Source: Isoetes taiwanensis
Taxonomy: Eukaryota > Streptophyta > Lycopodiopsida > Isoetales > Isoetaceae
NCBI GenBank assembly: GCA_021234155.1
Contig: JAJEKV010000056.1
Span: forward strand, 7,218,618 to 7,282,617
Length of the DNA stretch: 64,000 nucleotides
Reading direction: 5' to 3'
Shown here: piece by piece, positions 42,927 to 53,363 of the stretch
Layout of the letters: each line of letters begins with the position of its first letter
Position numbering within the stretch: the first letter of the stretch is position 1
Program-made: the position numbers and the translations under genes
The notes under the pieces: generated by a model
What the model saw: only the letters and a program-made list of their open reading frames with translations
The model's database searches: none
Told to the model about the DNA's origin: nothing

Positions 42927-45900
42927 ATGACGAACCGCTTCGTGAACAAGCTTCCACCACCTTTTGTTGTCTCAAGCTCGTCTAGTTCTGAGGACACGCT
43001 TGGGAACAACGTCATTTCTACTGAAGACCGGCATTCTCCGACTCCTACCTCTACTTCATCGTTGTTGCTTCTCGAAGACACACTGAGTCCAGCACGTAAC
43101 AGACTTCCACCACCCTTCCAACCGTCACCAAGTCCTGTGGACAGTACACCTTCCAAAGCATCACCACCAGTTCGGAGCATGTTGCCACCACCCTTTGTTC
43201 CATCCCCGGGACCACCTACAGAAGCTCCACAACAACGGCTGTTCAAGAACAAGCTACCCCCCCCGTTTGTAGCTTCGCCCCCTTCATGCAAACATACAAG
43301 GAACACAGAAAGTAAAGAAGACTGTGAGATTCACTACAATTTCTCTCACCAGGACTTCACTACAAACGAGGACGATGCTCCAGCATGCATTCCATGGATT
43401 TGCAGAATTCCAGTCCGCTCTAAAGGAGATGTTTGCAAGAACTCCTTTTCAAGATGGTACAAGAACAGCTGATGCCACAACCTCTTATGGGCCATCACCA
43501 TCCTTTAACACTGTACCCCACTTGTTCGGAACAACTTCACGTGGTCCTGCTTTTCCTCTACAAGCACACCACTCGTGACAGAGGAAGTCACCCCGAGTAG
43601 AAGTTTCATCAGAAGATGAAGACAACAACGAGGAACAAAGAGATTACATGTTCTCCAGCCAACCTTCAAAGAAATTCAAGGTGGATTTTGGTTTGAGGGC
43701 GTGCTCCTCTGTAAGAAGAAGAAATCTTATGGATGAACACAAAATGAGGAGACTTTTGAGAACTAAATGCTGCTCATTGGGTTGCATCAACAGATTTAAC
43801 ATGGCTAAATTACGAAAGCGCTTAGAGACAACTACGTTCCATGACATTGGCGGCACCGTAATGCCTACTTAGCTTATCATGTAAGACCGGACCGCAAACA
43901 CCTTCTTGCACTACATTAACCGTGAAGAAGTTTGCCGAAATGTTTTATGGTTGTCCACCGCTTAGGGTCCACCGTAATGTCTAGAATACATAAAAGATCG
44001 GACAAAAATCCAAAGAATCGATGATCATTGTGGACCAAGAAGAGTTGTAACCATGCATGCCCTTGCTTTCCGTGGTCATGGATGGAGAAATATTTCGGAG
44101 AAACATGTGAGAAGCTACCTAACAAAGAACATGTATCATTTAACCGATAACATCACCAAAAAGATGTTTTTAATGAGTACAAAGAGACTTGCACCGAGCT
44201 TCAAAGACATCTCTTACTCACACTTCACCGCATCGTGGAAAAGTGAATTCGGTCTTGTGAAAATTCCTAGAAAACATAGAATGTCTGTTTGCTCAAGGTG
44301 TGCGGAATTAAAGAGTCAACGAGAAACTGCAAAGACAGAGGTCGAAAGAAGTAAGCTCATGTTCTCTAATCTCTCACTTGTTTTAAAGAAAATGCTTTGA
44401 CCTCGACTTCTTCTACGATATTGTGCAAATGTAACCTTGCCGACATCGTGAACAACAAGCGCCAGAGAGAAGAAAGCTTGCCAAGCACGTAAAAAAGCTC
44501 TTGAACGCCCACCGCAATACATGTCTCATTGTGATTGATGGAATGGACCAAAAAAAAACAACTCTACCACATTTCTTGAACATTCCTAAAGATGTGCCAG
44601 AGGAATGTTTTGTTAAGGTCCACCTTGTAGGAGCTATGGTCTTCAAAGGAAGTTTAAAGTGCAATGTATTTTTGACGTATCTAAACTTGCATGGTGACCC
44701 GAACCTCACAATTACAATTCTTAACAAGGTCCTGTGCGAGCAAGAGCAATTACCACCAGTGCTTTATCTGCAACTTGACAATACTACAAGGGAGAACAAG
44801 AATCAAACACTCTTCGCGTACTGTGCCATGTTAGTGGAGCTAGGGATCTTTAGAAAAGTGAAGCTCGGTTTCTTACTTGTAGGCCACACTCATGATCAGA
44901 TTGATCAAATGTTCAGCAGATTTTCTGTGCGCCTTAGAAGGAAGAAGGCTTTCATCTTCCTTCTTTAGTTCAATTATTGAAGATTCTTACACTCCTACTC
45001 CAAAGGGTCGATCTTCTTAAAGAGACTGCTGATTTCGAGAGTTTGTTTTCTCTCAACGTTCAAACAGAGAACAAGCTGTGAACAAGTTGAATGATCTCAC
45101 CTTTCAACATCACATCAAGTTCTACTTGAAGGATGGCCAAAGCTTCTTCTGGGGAAGAAGTATACCACAACTAAGGACCGAGTCCACCGGAGGGATTACG
45201 CTTCCTTAAATATATTCCAGACACTTCCTTCATAGAACGTGCTGAGCAACTTCCTCTCAAAAATCCTAAGGAGTCCAAGCAGAAGAAAAGTACCCCAGAG
45301 TCATCCTTAAAAGCCATTGAAAATGGAATTTCCTCAGGCTTTAAGTACTTATTAGAAGAAGATCGGATGTGGTGGAGTAATTTCTTTCTCGAACAGAAAA
45401 TTGTTGTACAAAATATAGCTCAAAGACAGTTGCAAGAACCATTTCAATGGCCTGACACCTTCCATCAACCCCAGCACCAAGCAGGTCCAAGCAATGCTAC
45501 ATTTGCACCTGCAGTAGAAGACGAGGAGGATCGAGTCATGTACCTCGGACCAAGACGAAGGAATGAGCCTCAAGGTAATATCACAGAAATTACCAAAGGT
45601 ATGCTAATTGCTCTACCGACTGAGGAGGATGACAAAGGTCGACCGTTCTGGATAGCAAAAGTGCTTGACACAGTCAAGGAGGAAGGCTTAGTCACTAAAC
45701 TCAAGATTCATTGGCTTGCAACACGCTCAGAAAATGCTTTTGAAGGTAGATATGAGTTAGAAATGAGAAGCCAAGGAAAAGGGAGAAAGTCCAAGAAGGT
45801 GGGTTGTAGGGACGAGCTGAACCTTAATGACGTGACTATATAAGAGAATATGAAAAATGGTTCTTGGCGCAAGCGGCAGCGGCTAGGGCGGCGACGTGAG

Positions 45901-47351
45901 ACAGGGGCCGCCCCCCTTCTCTCCACCGGAACTGCTGCTAAATTCTTGTCTTCCTAACTCTGATTTCCCTTGCTAGAAGAAGGGAAACTCTGATCTCTGT
46001 TTGTGGAGTTGAAAGATTTATAGCAAAAAGATTTTCTGTAGCAGCACCAGGGCGGTATGCTAACGATTCCGGGTAAGCCACTAACGTGGTTAATTCTGCT
46101 CTTCTGCTTCCTATGAAGCATTATGATCTGGTTCTAAGAGATAAAAACAGAGGTACTCTATTTCTTGAAAGATCTTTTCTTTCCTGAAGGATCTTTCTTT
46201 ATCTTTTATGGCTGTTTCTATCTTATTGAGCAACACACCGAAAAGACGTAGATGTCTATAAGGTGGAGCAGGATTATGATTTTGGAATATTAGCTTATGG
46301 TGGCAGTTTTCAGATTTTGGCAGTGCTATCTTTCTTCAAGTCTTCTTTACAGTAGAAATTTTCCCCTTCCTTCCACTCTTTCTTCCTAGCAGAAAGGTCT
46401 GGATTATGTATTTGGATGATAGTAAAGACTCACAGATTAGTAAAATTATGTGGATTACTACGGATTTGTTGGTAAATGGTCAGAAATTGCAGATATAACA
46501 GGAAGCATGGCAGCATGGGGAGATGATCCTAAATACTCGGTTCTTGCTCAGGTACTGTTATGCCTGAGCGGATCTTTCAAGTGCTGATGCTTGATTGATT
46601 CTGGTACTGCTATGCCAAGAACCCTATATTTATTTAGCTCTCAGTTCTTGCTCAGGTACTGCTATGCCTGGGCGAATCTTTCAAGTGCTGATGCTTGATT
46701 GGTTTTGGTACTGCTATGCCAAGAACCTCATTCCATTCTGCTACTGCTATGCAGATATACAGGTTTTCTTGCCTTTTCCCAATATTTCAGGAGAATTTAT
46801 GTGGTTCTTCTACTTGGTTTGAGAATTTAGGGGGCCTTAATGGCTTATCTCAGGTATCATCATCACGTCATCTGGTTACCTGTGGACGGATTATATATGG
46901 GCTTCATGTATATCAGCTTTTGGAGCAAACAAATAAGTTTGTGTTTGTAGAGAATGAAGATGTCGAGATTACTCCTGTAGTAATTCTCTATTAACATCAA
47001 ACATTGTACTCTTGATTTATATATAATATAAAAAACAACCCCGTTCCCTCAAAAAAAAAAAAAAAATAAAATAATGACGTGACTATATTGTGCTATGATT
47101 TTAAATTGAAATCTGACAATCGTCTACGCCAGAGGACTATCAATTTGCTTAAAAAAGCTTGTAATTACGAAGAAGATGATGAAGAAGGTGGTGGCAATGC
47201 TTCACCGTCTGTTGATAGTGATGAGGAAGATAACTCAAGCACTTCCTCGAGTGACAGTGAAAGAAGTGAAGGTGATGACGATGGCATAAATGAATATGAT
47301 GACGTCCTGGATCCCTCTCTCATCACTCCTCACACTTTTGCACATAACTGA
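42927..47351 (+). pseudogene. Transposase-like gene (DUF7869-type)
   Basis: The ATG at 42927 opens a low-complexity N-terminus with four LPPPF units (NKLPPPFVVSS, NRLPPPFQPSP, SMLPPPFVPSP, NKLPPPFVASP). After frameshifts comes a Cys/basic segment, RLLRTKCCSLGCINRF (about 43750), then VCSRCAELKSQRE (about 44290). The core has CLIVIDGMDQKKTTLP (about 44520), LYLQLDNTTRENKNQTLFAY (about 44762) and LLVGHTHDQIDQMFSRFS (about 44875). The spaced Asp residues and the GHTHxxID block are the signature of a widespread uncharacterised family in plants, algae and animals that I recall as DUF7869, with an RNase-H-like layout. The C-terminal part (45367-45840) is helical and continues after an insertion (45842-47071) as LCYDFKLKSDNRLRQRTINL with an acidic Ser-rich tail, stop at 47351. 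Frameshifts make this copy inactive. Transposase function is inferred. Confidence 0.75.
45842..47071 (+). mobile_element. Retroposed insert with poly(A), 17-bp duplication
   Basis: A 1.23-kb block is flanked by the exact repeat TAATGACGTGACTATAT (45825-45841 and 47072-47088) and ends in about 16 A plus TAAA. It starts with a GC-rich leader (GCGGCAGCGGCTAGGGCGG) and ends with CAACCCCGTTCCCTC before the A tail. It has no reverse transcriptase or other recognisable coding part. Such features mark LINE-machinery retroposition of a non-autonomous RNA. Internally, AGTGCTGATGCTTGATTG and TACTGCTATGCCAAGAACC occur twice (46550-46625 and 46655-46730). Removing it restores the frame NDVTI-LCYDF of the host transposase gene. 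Confidence 0.9.
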
Positions 47352-49243
47352 GTTAGAAAAAGACTGTAAATTTTGCATGTGAATATGAAGATTCTATCTT
47401 CAAATTTTGAGAATACTACAGTTTCAGTTACAGACTTACTTCAATTTTTTGTTAAATATTTTTATCCTCTGAAATTAGAGTTTCTCTCTTAAAACATAGT
47501 TTAACAACATTCTATTTGCTAAGAAAAGTGACACTTTAAAAAAGGCAATTCTTTCGTTGCAAAAAAAAATTAGTCATTTGGGGGTCAAAATAGAATTTCA
47601 TGCATCTTTTTTTTTTTAACCTCGTTTTACCCCCTTTTTTGTTTCAAAAAAGGGAATCTTTGAGGAATATTCCTTTTGCTCTCGTTTCAATGATTTGCTC
47701 CCGTTTAATACGCAACTTTGTTATATATCTTGTTCTTTGTATTTATCACACATGGTGATTGTTGTACTTATTGGACATCGCAATTGTTGTACGTGTAACT
47801 GCAAAGAAAGTGAAAATGACCGCATAATATAAGATATTCATTGATAAAATAACCTTGAAATTTTCTTTAATGAATGAAATCTAGAGAACATTACCAAGGA
47901 ATCGAAACTTCGCGAATATTTTGAATATAGCAATGTATCACAAAACATCATCTTCCCTTGAGTCTAAGCTCAGGTGGTTGGTTATGATGAGCATTGATCA
48001 AAACATTGACATTAGCTTTTAAGATAAGAAATACGTATCTACTACTTTGGAATGGCTTTCTCCACTTGTGGAACCTTGAGTTCAAGCTCCCAATATCTTC
48101 AATGTTCTCGTGTTTCTATAAGAAATGCTAATGGGGGACGTAAAATTAAGTAGGTGACGTTCCTAAACATCCTCCAAGCGTACCCAAAGTTTCTAGCAGG
48201 GGCCAAATTGGTTCATGACATGTTTAAGTTGCTTGACTGGGTTGATTCATAAGATACTGTTCAAACATCACTAACTAGATGCTGCCATGCATCCTGTTTG
48301 AGTAAAATAGGCTAAGTATTGAGCTGGGAAATAAGCTAGAGGCTTAAATCGATAGCCAAGAGGTTTTTATATGCCAAACATATGTAGCTTTAGTCAGCAT
48401 CTTAAACAGTATGGAAAGCTTAAGTTATGCAAGTCAAAACATAAATGTAACCTTTTGAAGCATCACAAATCGATTTTTCTAAGTCAAGCTTGTCCCTTGT
48501 TAAATGTTAGTACACTAATGTTTATTTTATGTGCCTCGGCCAAAACTATTATATTGTGCAATTGAAGAAAGGAGTGGGTATTACATATAGTTTTGCATGG
48601 TTTAGGGGGGTATTCGTATGTCATTATAGTATTTGCTGACGCAGAAATATGGGTTTAAGTTTTCTAATGTGTTGTGGTCAGATTTTTTTTTTTAAGTTTC
48701 TATTTATGGTTTTGTTTCCTTTTTTTTTCCATAGTTAATTTGATGCGGCAGGCTGGGCAGCATGCCATGGCGGAGGGGTTCCGGCCTGAGCTCGAATTCG
48801 GAGCCAAGCTATGGCATCTGCAGTTCTTCTTGTTGAAAAAGGGAGATTTTGGATTTTTCCTTCTGCCATAGCCAAAAAGCATCTTCGGTTTCCGCCATAG
48901 GCAAAAAATAGGACTTCGGTTTGTATTTCTTTCTTCACAAGCATTCTCCTTTCCGTTTCTGCACAATTTTAGCTGTAAGAAGTTCTGGGAGCGCAGTATG
49001 GCCTTTGTGTGGCAGTGGGAGTTCCTGCCATAACCGACCTCTTCAATATGATTTCCTTGCCCTGATTAATCCTTTTTTTTTAAAGCCCTCTTCCTTCTTC
49101 TGGTTAGATGCTCTTAAAGACATGCCAGGCTCAGGAAGAGCTCCTGTTATAGAGTGTGTTGTCTCAAGAAGAGCTCATGTTGCAGAGTGTGCTTCAATAG
49201 GTGTTGTCTAGTTTGGCACAAGGATGCTTGAGCATTGTTGTTT

Positions 49244-49250
49244 CTTATCT

Positions 49251-49281
<31 letters not shown>
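49244..49281. repeat. (CTTAT)n microsatellite
   Basis: There are about seven perfect CTTAT units. Confidence 0.95.
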
Positions 49282-49734
49282 TTTAACTGGTATTCTTTTG
49301 AGGTTTTCTGGAACTGCCTTTTGGGCAAGGGGTTCAAATCCCCATGCTTCCTCCTCTGCTATAGTAGCTCCAGTAATACGAAGGTGAGGTCTTCTCCATG
49401 TTAAATTTTAATGGAGTAGTGACATTCCTCTTCATGCTTGTTATTAAGCTGTGATATTTTTGTTTTGATGGAGTGGTGACATTCCTCTTCATGCTTGTTA
49501 TTAAGATATGATATTCAGTGTGTAATGTAAGCCAATATGTAACAAAATTATGTAACAAAATAACAGGGATTCCAGGGGGATTTGATATGGATGTGAAAAA
49601 TAACAATTTCTAAAACCTTCCTAAACAATTGAATGGATTGTTATAAAAAAAAACATAGATTTAAGATTAAAAAAAATTACATTAGCTCACTGGGTATTTT
49701 GGTTAAAGTAGTCTTATTAGGACATTGAGTTATT

Positions 49735-50263
49735 TTAATAGAGGTTGGAGCCCCCGTATTTCATATTCTAAAATCTTAGGCAAAGCCGTATAAAGGTTCG
49801 ACATTTCCTCAAAACCTTAGGCAAAATCGTATTTCATATTTCAAAATCATAGACGACTATAAGCGAAATGAGAGGTGCTCACAGGCCCCAACATACGACC
49901 TGGGTCATAGGATCGACGAATCCAACGACTGTGGTAGTCCAGGATGCCATAATCATTGTTTATTGACTGCATCATTGGCTTGGCCACCTTTGGTTGAGGT
50001 TCAAGCCCCGTATTTCATATTCTAAAATCTTAGGCAAAGCCGTATAAAGGTTCGATATTTCCTTAAAACCTTAGGCAAAATCATATTTCATATTTCAAAA
50101 TCATAGACACCTCCAATCATAAATGACTATAAGCGAAATGAGAGGTGCTCACAGGCCCCAACATACGATCTGGGTCGTAGGATCGACGAATCCAACGACT
50201 GTGGTAGTCCAGGATGCCATAATCATTATTTATTGACTGCATCATTGGCTTGGCCACCTTTGG
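49735..50263. repeat. Tandem duplication of about 253 bp
   Basis: Two copies carry CCGTATTTCATATTCTAAAA, CGAAATGAGAGGTGCTCACA and GGTAGTCCAGGATGCCATAA (about 49754 and 50007). They are nearly identical, and copy 2 has a short extra piece (CACCTCCAATCATAAAT). Confidence 0.9.
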
Positions 50264-50454
50264 CTCAGAATCATATGATGACATGGAAAATGGGTTTTGA
50301 CCCCATCTTCTTTTTGGATGGATGGCCCCAATTTATGGATTTGGCATATGCCATGGAATATTTCATGGATCACCGGCTAGGGTTGGACGAGTATATGGGT
50401 TGGACGAGTATATGCAGATGACATTTTCTATCATTATATGTGCCTTAGCCAAAA

Positions 50455-50706
50455 CCATATTTTTGCAGATAATATCTTCTATCATACTGATCACTAGATC
50501 CTTTGTTGCATTTCCATGACTGTTTATAGTATGAATATGTCTTAACCACTTCTATCAATGAATACATGTAGCCTTTCTTCCATATTTTTGCAGATAATAT
50601 CTTCTATCATACTGATCACTAGATCCTTTGCTGCATTTCCATGACTGTTTATAGTATGAATATGTCACTTAACCACTTCTATCAATGAATACATGTAGCC
50701 TTCCTT
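50455..50706. repeat. Tandem duplication of about 126 bp
   Basis: The unit starting CATATTTTTGCAGATAATA is repeated at 50455 and 50581, almost without change through CATTTCCATGACTGTTTATA to ATACATGTAGCC. Confidence 0.9.
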
Positions 50707-51149
50707 CCTCTACTAGATTATTTATTTCTGCATTCAAAACTAGAAGGGTGCCATTTGAATCCATTGCCATTTTATAAAAAGTTTAGTTACAAAGAAACCT
50801 GGAAAAAGTTCCCTTTGTGCAAGTCCTACGCATCGCTTGAGCTGTGAATGCCAGGAATTGGTGGCAAATGATTCTAGACATAAAGCCAGACTGGTCCATT
50901 CTTAAAAATTTTACCTCTTAAGTTGAAATTAGAATAAATGGTCACATCCAAGGGATCCAACCTGTCCACATCCAAAGCACATGAGTTTTAGCTTCTACTG
51001 GATAAGGCGTTAGATTATATAACAACAATGTTTTACATGCAACTATGGTTTCATGGTACTTAGCAGCAGAAAGTTGTGATAGAAGCCTTCATTACAATCT
51101 TCAATGCATTTGATGGGTCTGAATTGCTAGCAGAAGGAAATGCCAGCTT

Positions 51150-51700
51150 CCCTCTGACCCTTTTCCTCTTCCCCCTTTTCCCATTTCATTTTTCTCTTCC
51201 CTCCCCTTTTTCCTCTTTTCCTTTTTCCCGTGCCCTTTCCCCCTTAACCCCTTTCTCTCTTCCTTTTTTATTCCATATCCCTTTTCCCATGCCCCTTTTT
51301 TTCGCTTCCTTTTTTCTCCATCCTTTTCCACTTTCCCCTTTTCTCGTGCTCGTTTGTCCTTCCCTTTTCCTCCCCTCCCTACCCTTTCCCTCTTCCCTTT
51401 TTTCCCGTGCCAGCTTTCCTTTCTTTTCTTCTCTCCCTTTTTCTTGTCCCTTTCTGTTTCCCTTTTTTCATTTCCTTTTCCCCTTTCCTCGCCCTTTCCC
51501 TCTTCTCCTTTTCCATGTCTCATCCCATTATCTTTCTCCCTTTCTTTTGCTTTTTCCCTTCTCTTCCCCTTTTCCATGCCGTTTTCTCCTTTTCGTCACC
51601 TTTTTCCCCTCGCCTCACCATTTCCCTCTTCCTTTTTTTTCTATGCCCTTTTTGTATTTTTCCATTTCTATCTTCCACTTTTTCCCATGCCTATTTGCCC
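51150..51700. repeat. 550-bp polypyrimidine tract
   Basis: A long C/T-only-biased stretch with CCCTTTTCCCATGCC-type units. Long open frames on both strands here result from composition and are not genes. Confidence 0.9.
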
Positions 51701-52071
51701 TTCACGAAATGTGCTTTTATTATATGTGATTAAAAAATGCTTTAACATTACGAACCTGTACAAATATTCTTTCAATCATTATACAGTATTATCTACAAAT
51801 GAAAATAGGCTTCTTGAAATCCAAGAAGCAAAAAAATTTTAGATTGTTTCAAAGCTTTTGTCTGCGCTCTGGGGGCGTGTTCGTAGAAGCAAATCGGGGG
51901 GTATCTTTGCAATAATCATAAGTCAAGTAATTGCTCCTAACCCATTTAAGTCTGTTAAATATTGTTGAACTTGTCATCTGATAAGCAGCCTGTCTCCACC
52001 AATCTCATGTTGAATTGTTGCAAACATCTACAGAGTCACTGGTGCATTTGCAAGCATCAATGTCTGTAGGA

Positions 52072-52453
52072 AGCATTAAAGGGAGCAAAACTCCACTTGA
52101 TCTTCTCAAGGCCATCTCTGGTTGCCCAATTGTCTGCATTCCAAAGCCTAGAATAAACTTCCATGGGCTGAGTTAGCGGCTCATCATGGTTGTCTGTTTC
52201 TGAACATATCTGTTGAATTATGAGCAAAGAAATATGATTAGATGTGCTTAAAACCATAAAATAAAATTTCAAAGTAGCCCAAAAAAAGAATTGAATAGGC
52301 GTGGGAAGTCACTATCCCAACACATTCTCCAGAAACCAACTTCATCTTCATCATGAAGTGCCCAAATAAAAACTTGTCCTTGGATTCAAAACCAGCTCTA
52401 GGTGCTTGATCCAGGACCAACTGCACAGTCTTATTGTTATCTGGATATCTCAC
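52072..52453 (-). pseudogene. Xyloglucan endotransglucosylase fragment
   Basis: Two blocks of an XTH (GH16 cell-wall enzyme) lie on the minus strand. At 52450-52300, the N-terminal strand block KTVQLVLDQAPRAGFESKD and FLFGHFMMKMKLVSGECVG appears. At 52209-52072, after a TTCAACAG acceptor, [20 protein letters not shown] and [12 protein letters not shown] appear, the typical C-terminal exon. The part between, which should carry the catalytic HDEIDFEFLG motif, is absent: the two blocks are only about 90 bp apart. It is therefore an internally deleted, inactive copy. A 23-bp direct repeat (CTCACATTATCAGGGGCCCA...) occurs at about 52449-52493 just upstream. Confidence 0.8.
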
Positions 52454-52499
52454 ATTATCAGGGGCCCATCTCTCACATTATCAGGGGCCCATCTGGCAT

Positions 52500-53363
52500 A
52501 TTTTGTATCAAAACTCAAGTTTGGTTTGATGGGAAAAGGGATGTTTCTGTGTAAAGGCTAGTTGCAGCATGATCAGAATGTTTATGAAGTTCTTACGCCT
52601 GTTTAGATCTGAAGAAGATGAAATCAAAGACAAAATTGATGCAGTGAAGGTTATATGTGGCTTCTAGCTATTTCCCTCTTAGTCAGGCATTAGATACATA
52701 TTACAAATCAGAAGTGGAAAATAACGAAGAAGTTGGATATGGAAGAAATATGAAACATCTATTTCTTGTGTTGGCATAAATAGAATGTGTATTTCATTTC
52801 CAATCAGAGATGCTATGGCTAAAATCAAGAAAGTGAAACTCTAGCCATGCTGCCTTTAAATTATAACTCGAAATAAGGTTTACCAAAATCCTTGCCATGT
52901 TAGTGCAGCTTTATGTATTCCTAAATCATCTTCACCGTCCATATTGTATTCACAGCCCACGAATAGCCCACAAATATCCTTATATGATGTTGCTAACATG
53001 TTGCTTCAAGAGAGTCATCTTAAAGATCCCCTCAAGTTCCTCTAAAGCTGTAGAGCGGCCCATTTTCGCTCTAAGAAGTGGCAGCATAGCCATCGAAGCC
53101 TATTATTGCCCTAAGGCATGGCGGCCATAGCCATCAAACCCAGAGCTCTGACCCTAACCTTAATGATGCCATAGCCAAAAGAAACTCCTTACTTGCAAGG
53201 AAAAGTAGCGTAAGGCCGAACTTTTTGCAAACTAATCTGGGCCATCTGATGTCGTGACAAAATTTCTGTCGTCAAAATTAGGGCGCGATGCACAATGGAC
53301 ACATGCTATATTCCGTCAAAATTAGGGCGCAATGCACAACAGACACATGCTATAATCTTATAA
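52500..53363. other. No recognisable gene
   Basis: AT-rich spacer. A short direct repeat, TCAAAATTAGGGCGC...ATGCACAA...GACACATGCTATA, occurs at about 53271 and 53319, just before the Helitron. Confidence 0.5.

Larger units (their letters stand above)
38072..47704. mobile_element. Transposon with ParB-methyltransferase and transposase
   Basis: The ends are inverted: ACGGGAG at 38072-38078 and its complement CTCCCGT at 47698-47704, each followed outward by TTAA (38068-38071 and 47705-47708). Further in, both ends carry TCAAAGATTCCCTTT (about 38097 and, inverted, 47645) at different offsets. The left end also has its own inverted repeat (ACGGGAG...CTCCCGT, 38072-38096). Within 9.6 kb lie two divergent genes with a shared region at 42.55-42.93 kb: a ParB-like/DNA methyltransferase gene leftward and a transposase-like gene rightward. 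Two palindrome arrays lie in introns of the methyltransferase gene. A later retroposed insertion (45842-47071) sits in the transposase gene. The short termini make the exact ends less sure than the contents. Confidence 0.65.
47709..52050. other. Gene-free DNA with local duplications
   Basis: There is no recognisable gene. Short possible exon-like pieces, such as the one after a CCATAG acceptor near 48735 (LMRQAGQHAMAEGFRPEL), are not assignable. Separate entries list the repeats in this stretch. Confidence 0.5.

Noticed and set aside
49200-49390. Possible tRNA-derived SINE with B-box-like GGTTCAAATCC near 49330
   Set aside because: No convincing A-box at the right distance and a microsatellite lies between; evidence too weak.
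51076-51842. Long ORFs of 108-217 codons on both strands
   Set aside because: Polypyrimidine low-complexity DNA; the predicted proteins are only Phe/Leu/Pro/Ser or Lys/Glu/Arg runs.
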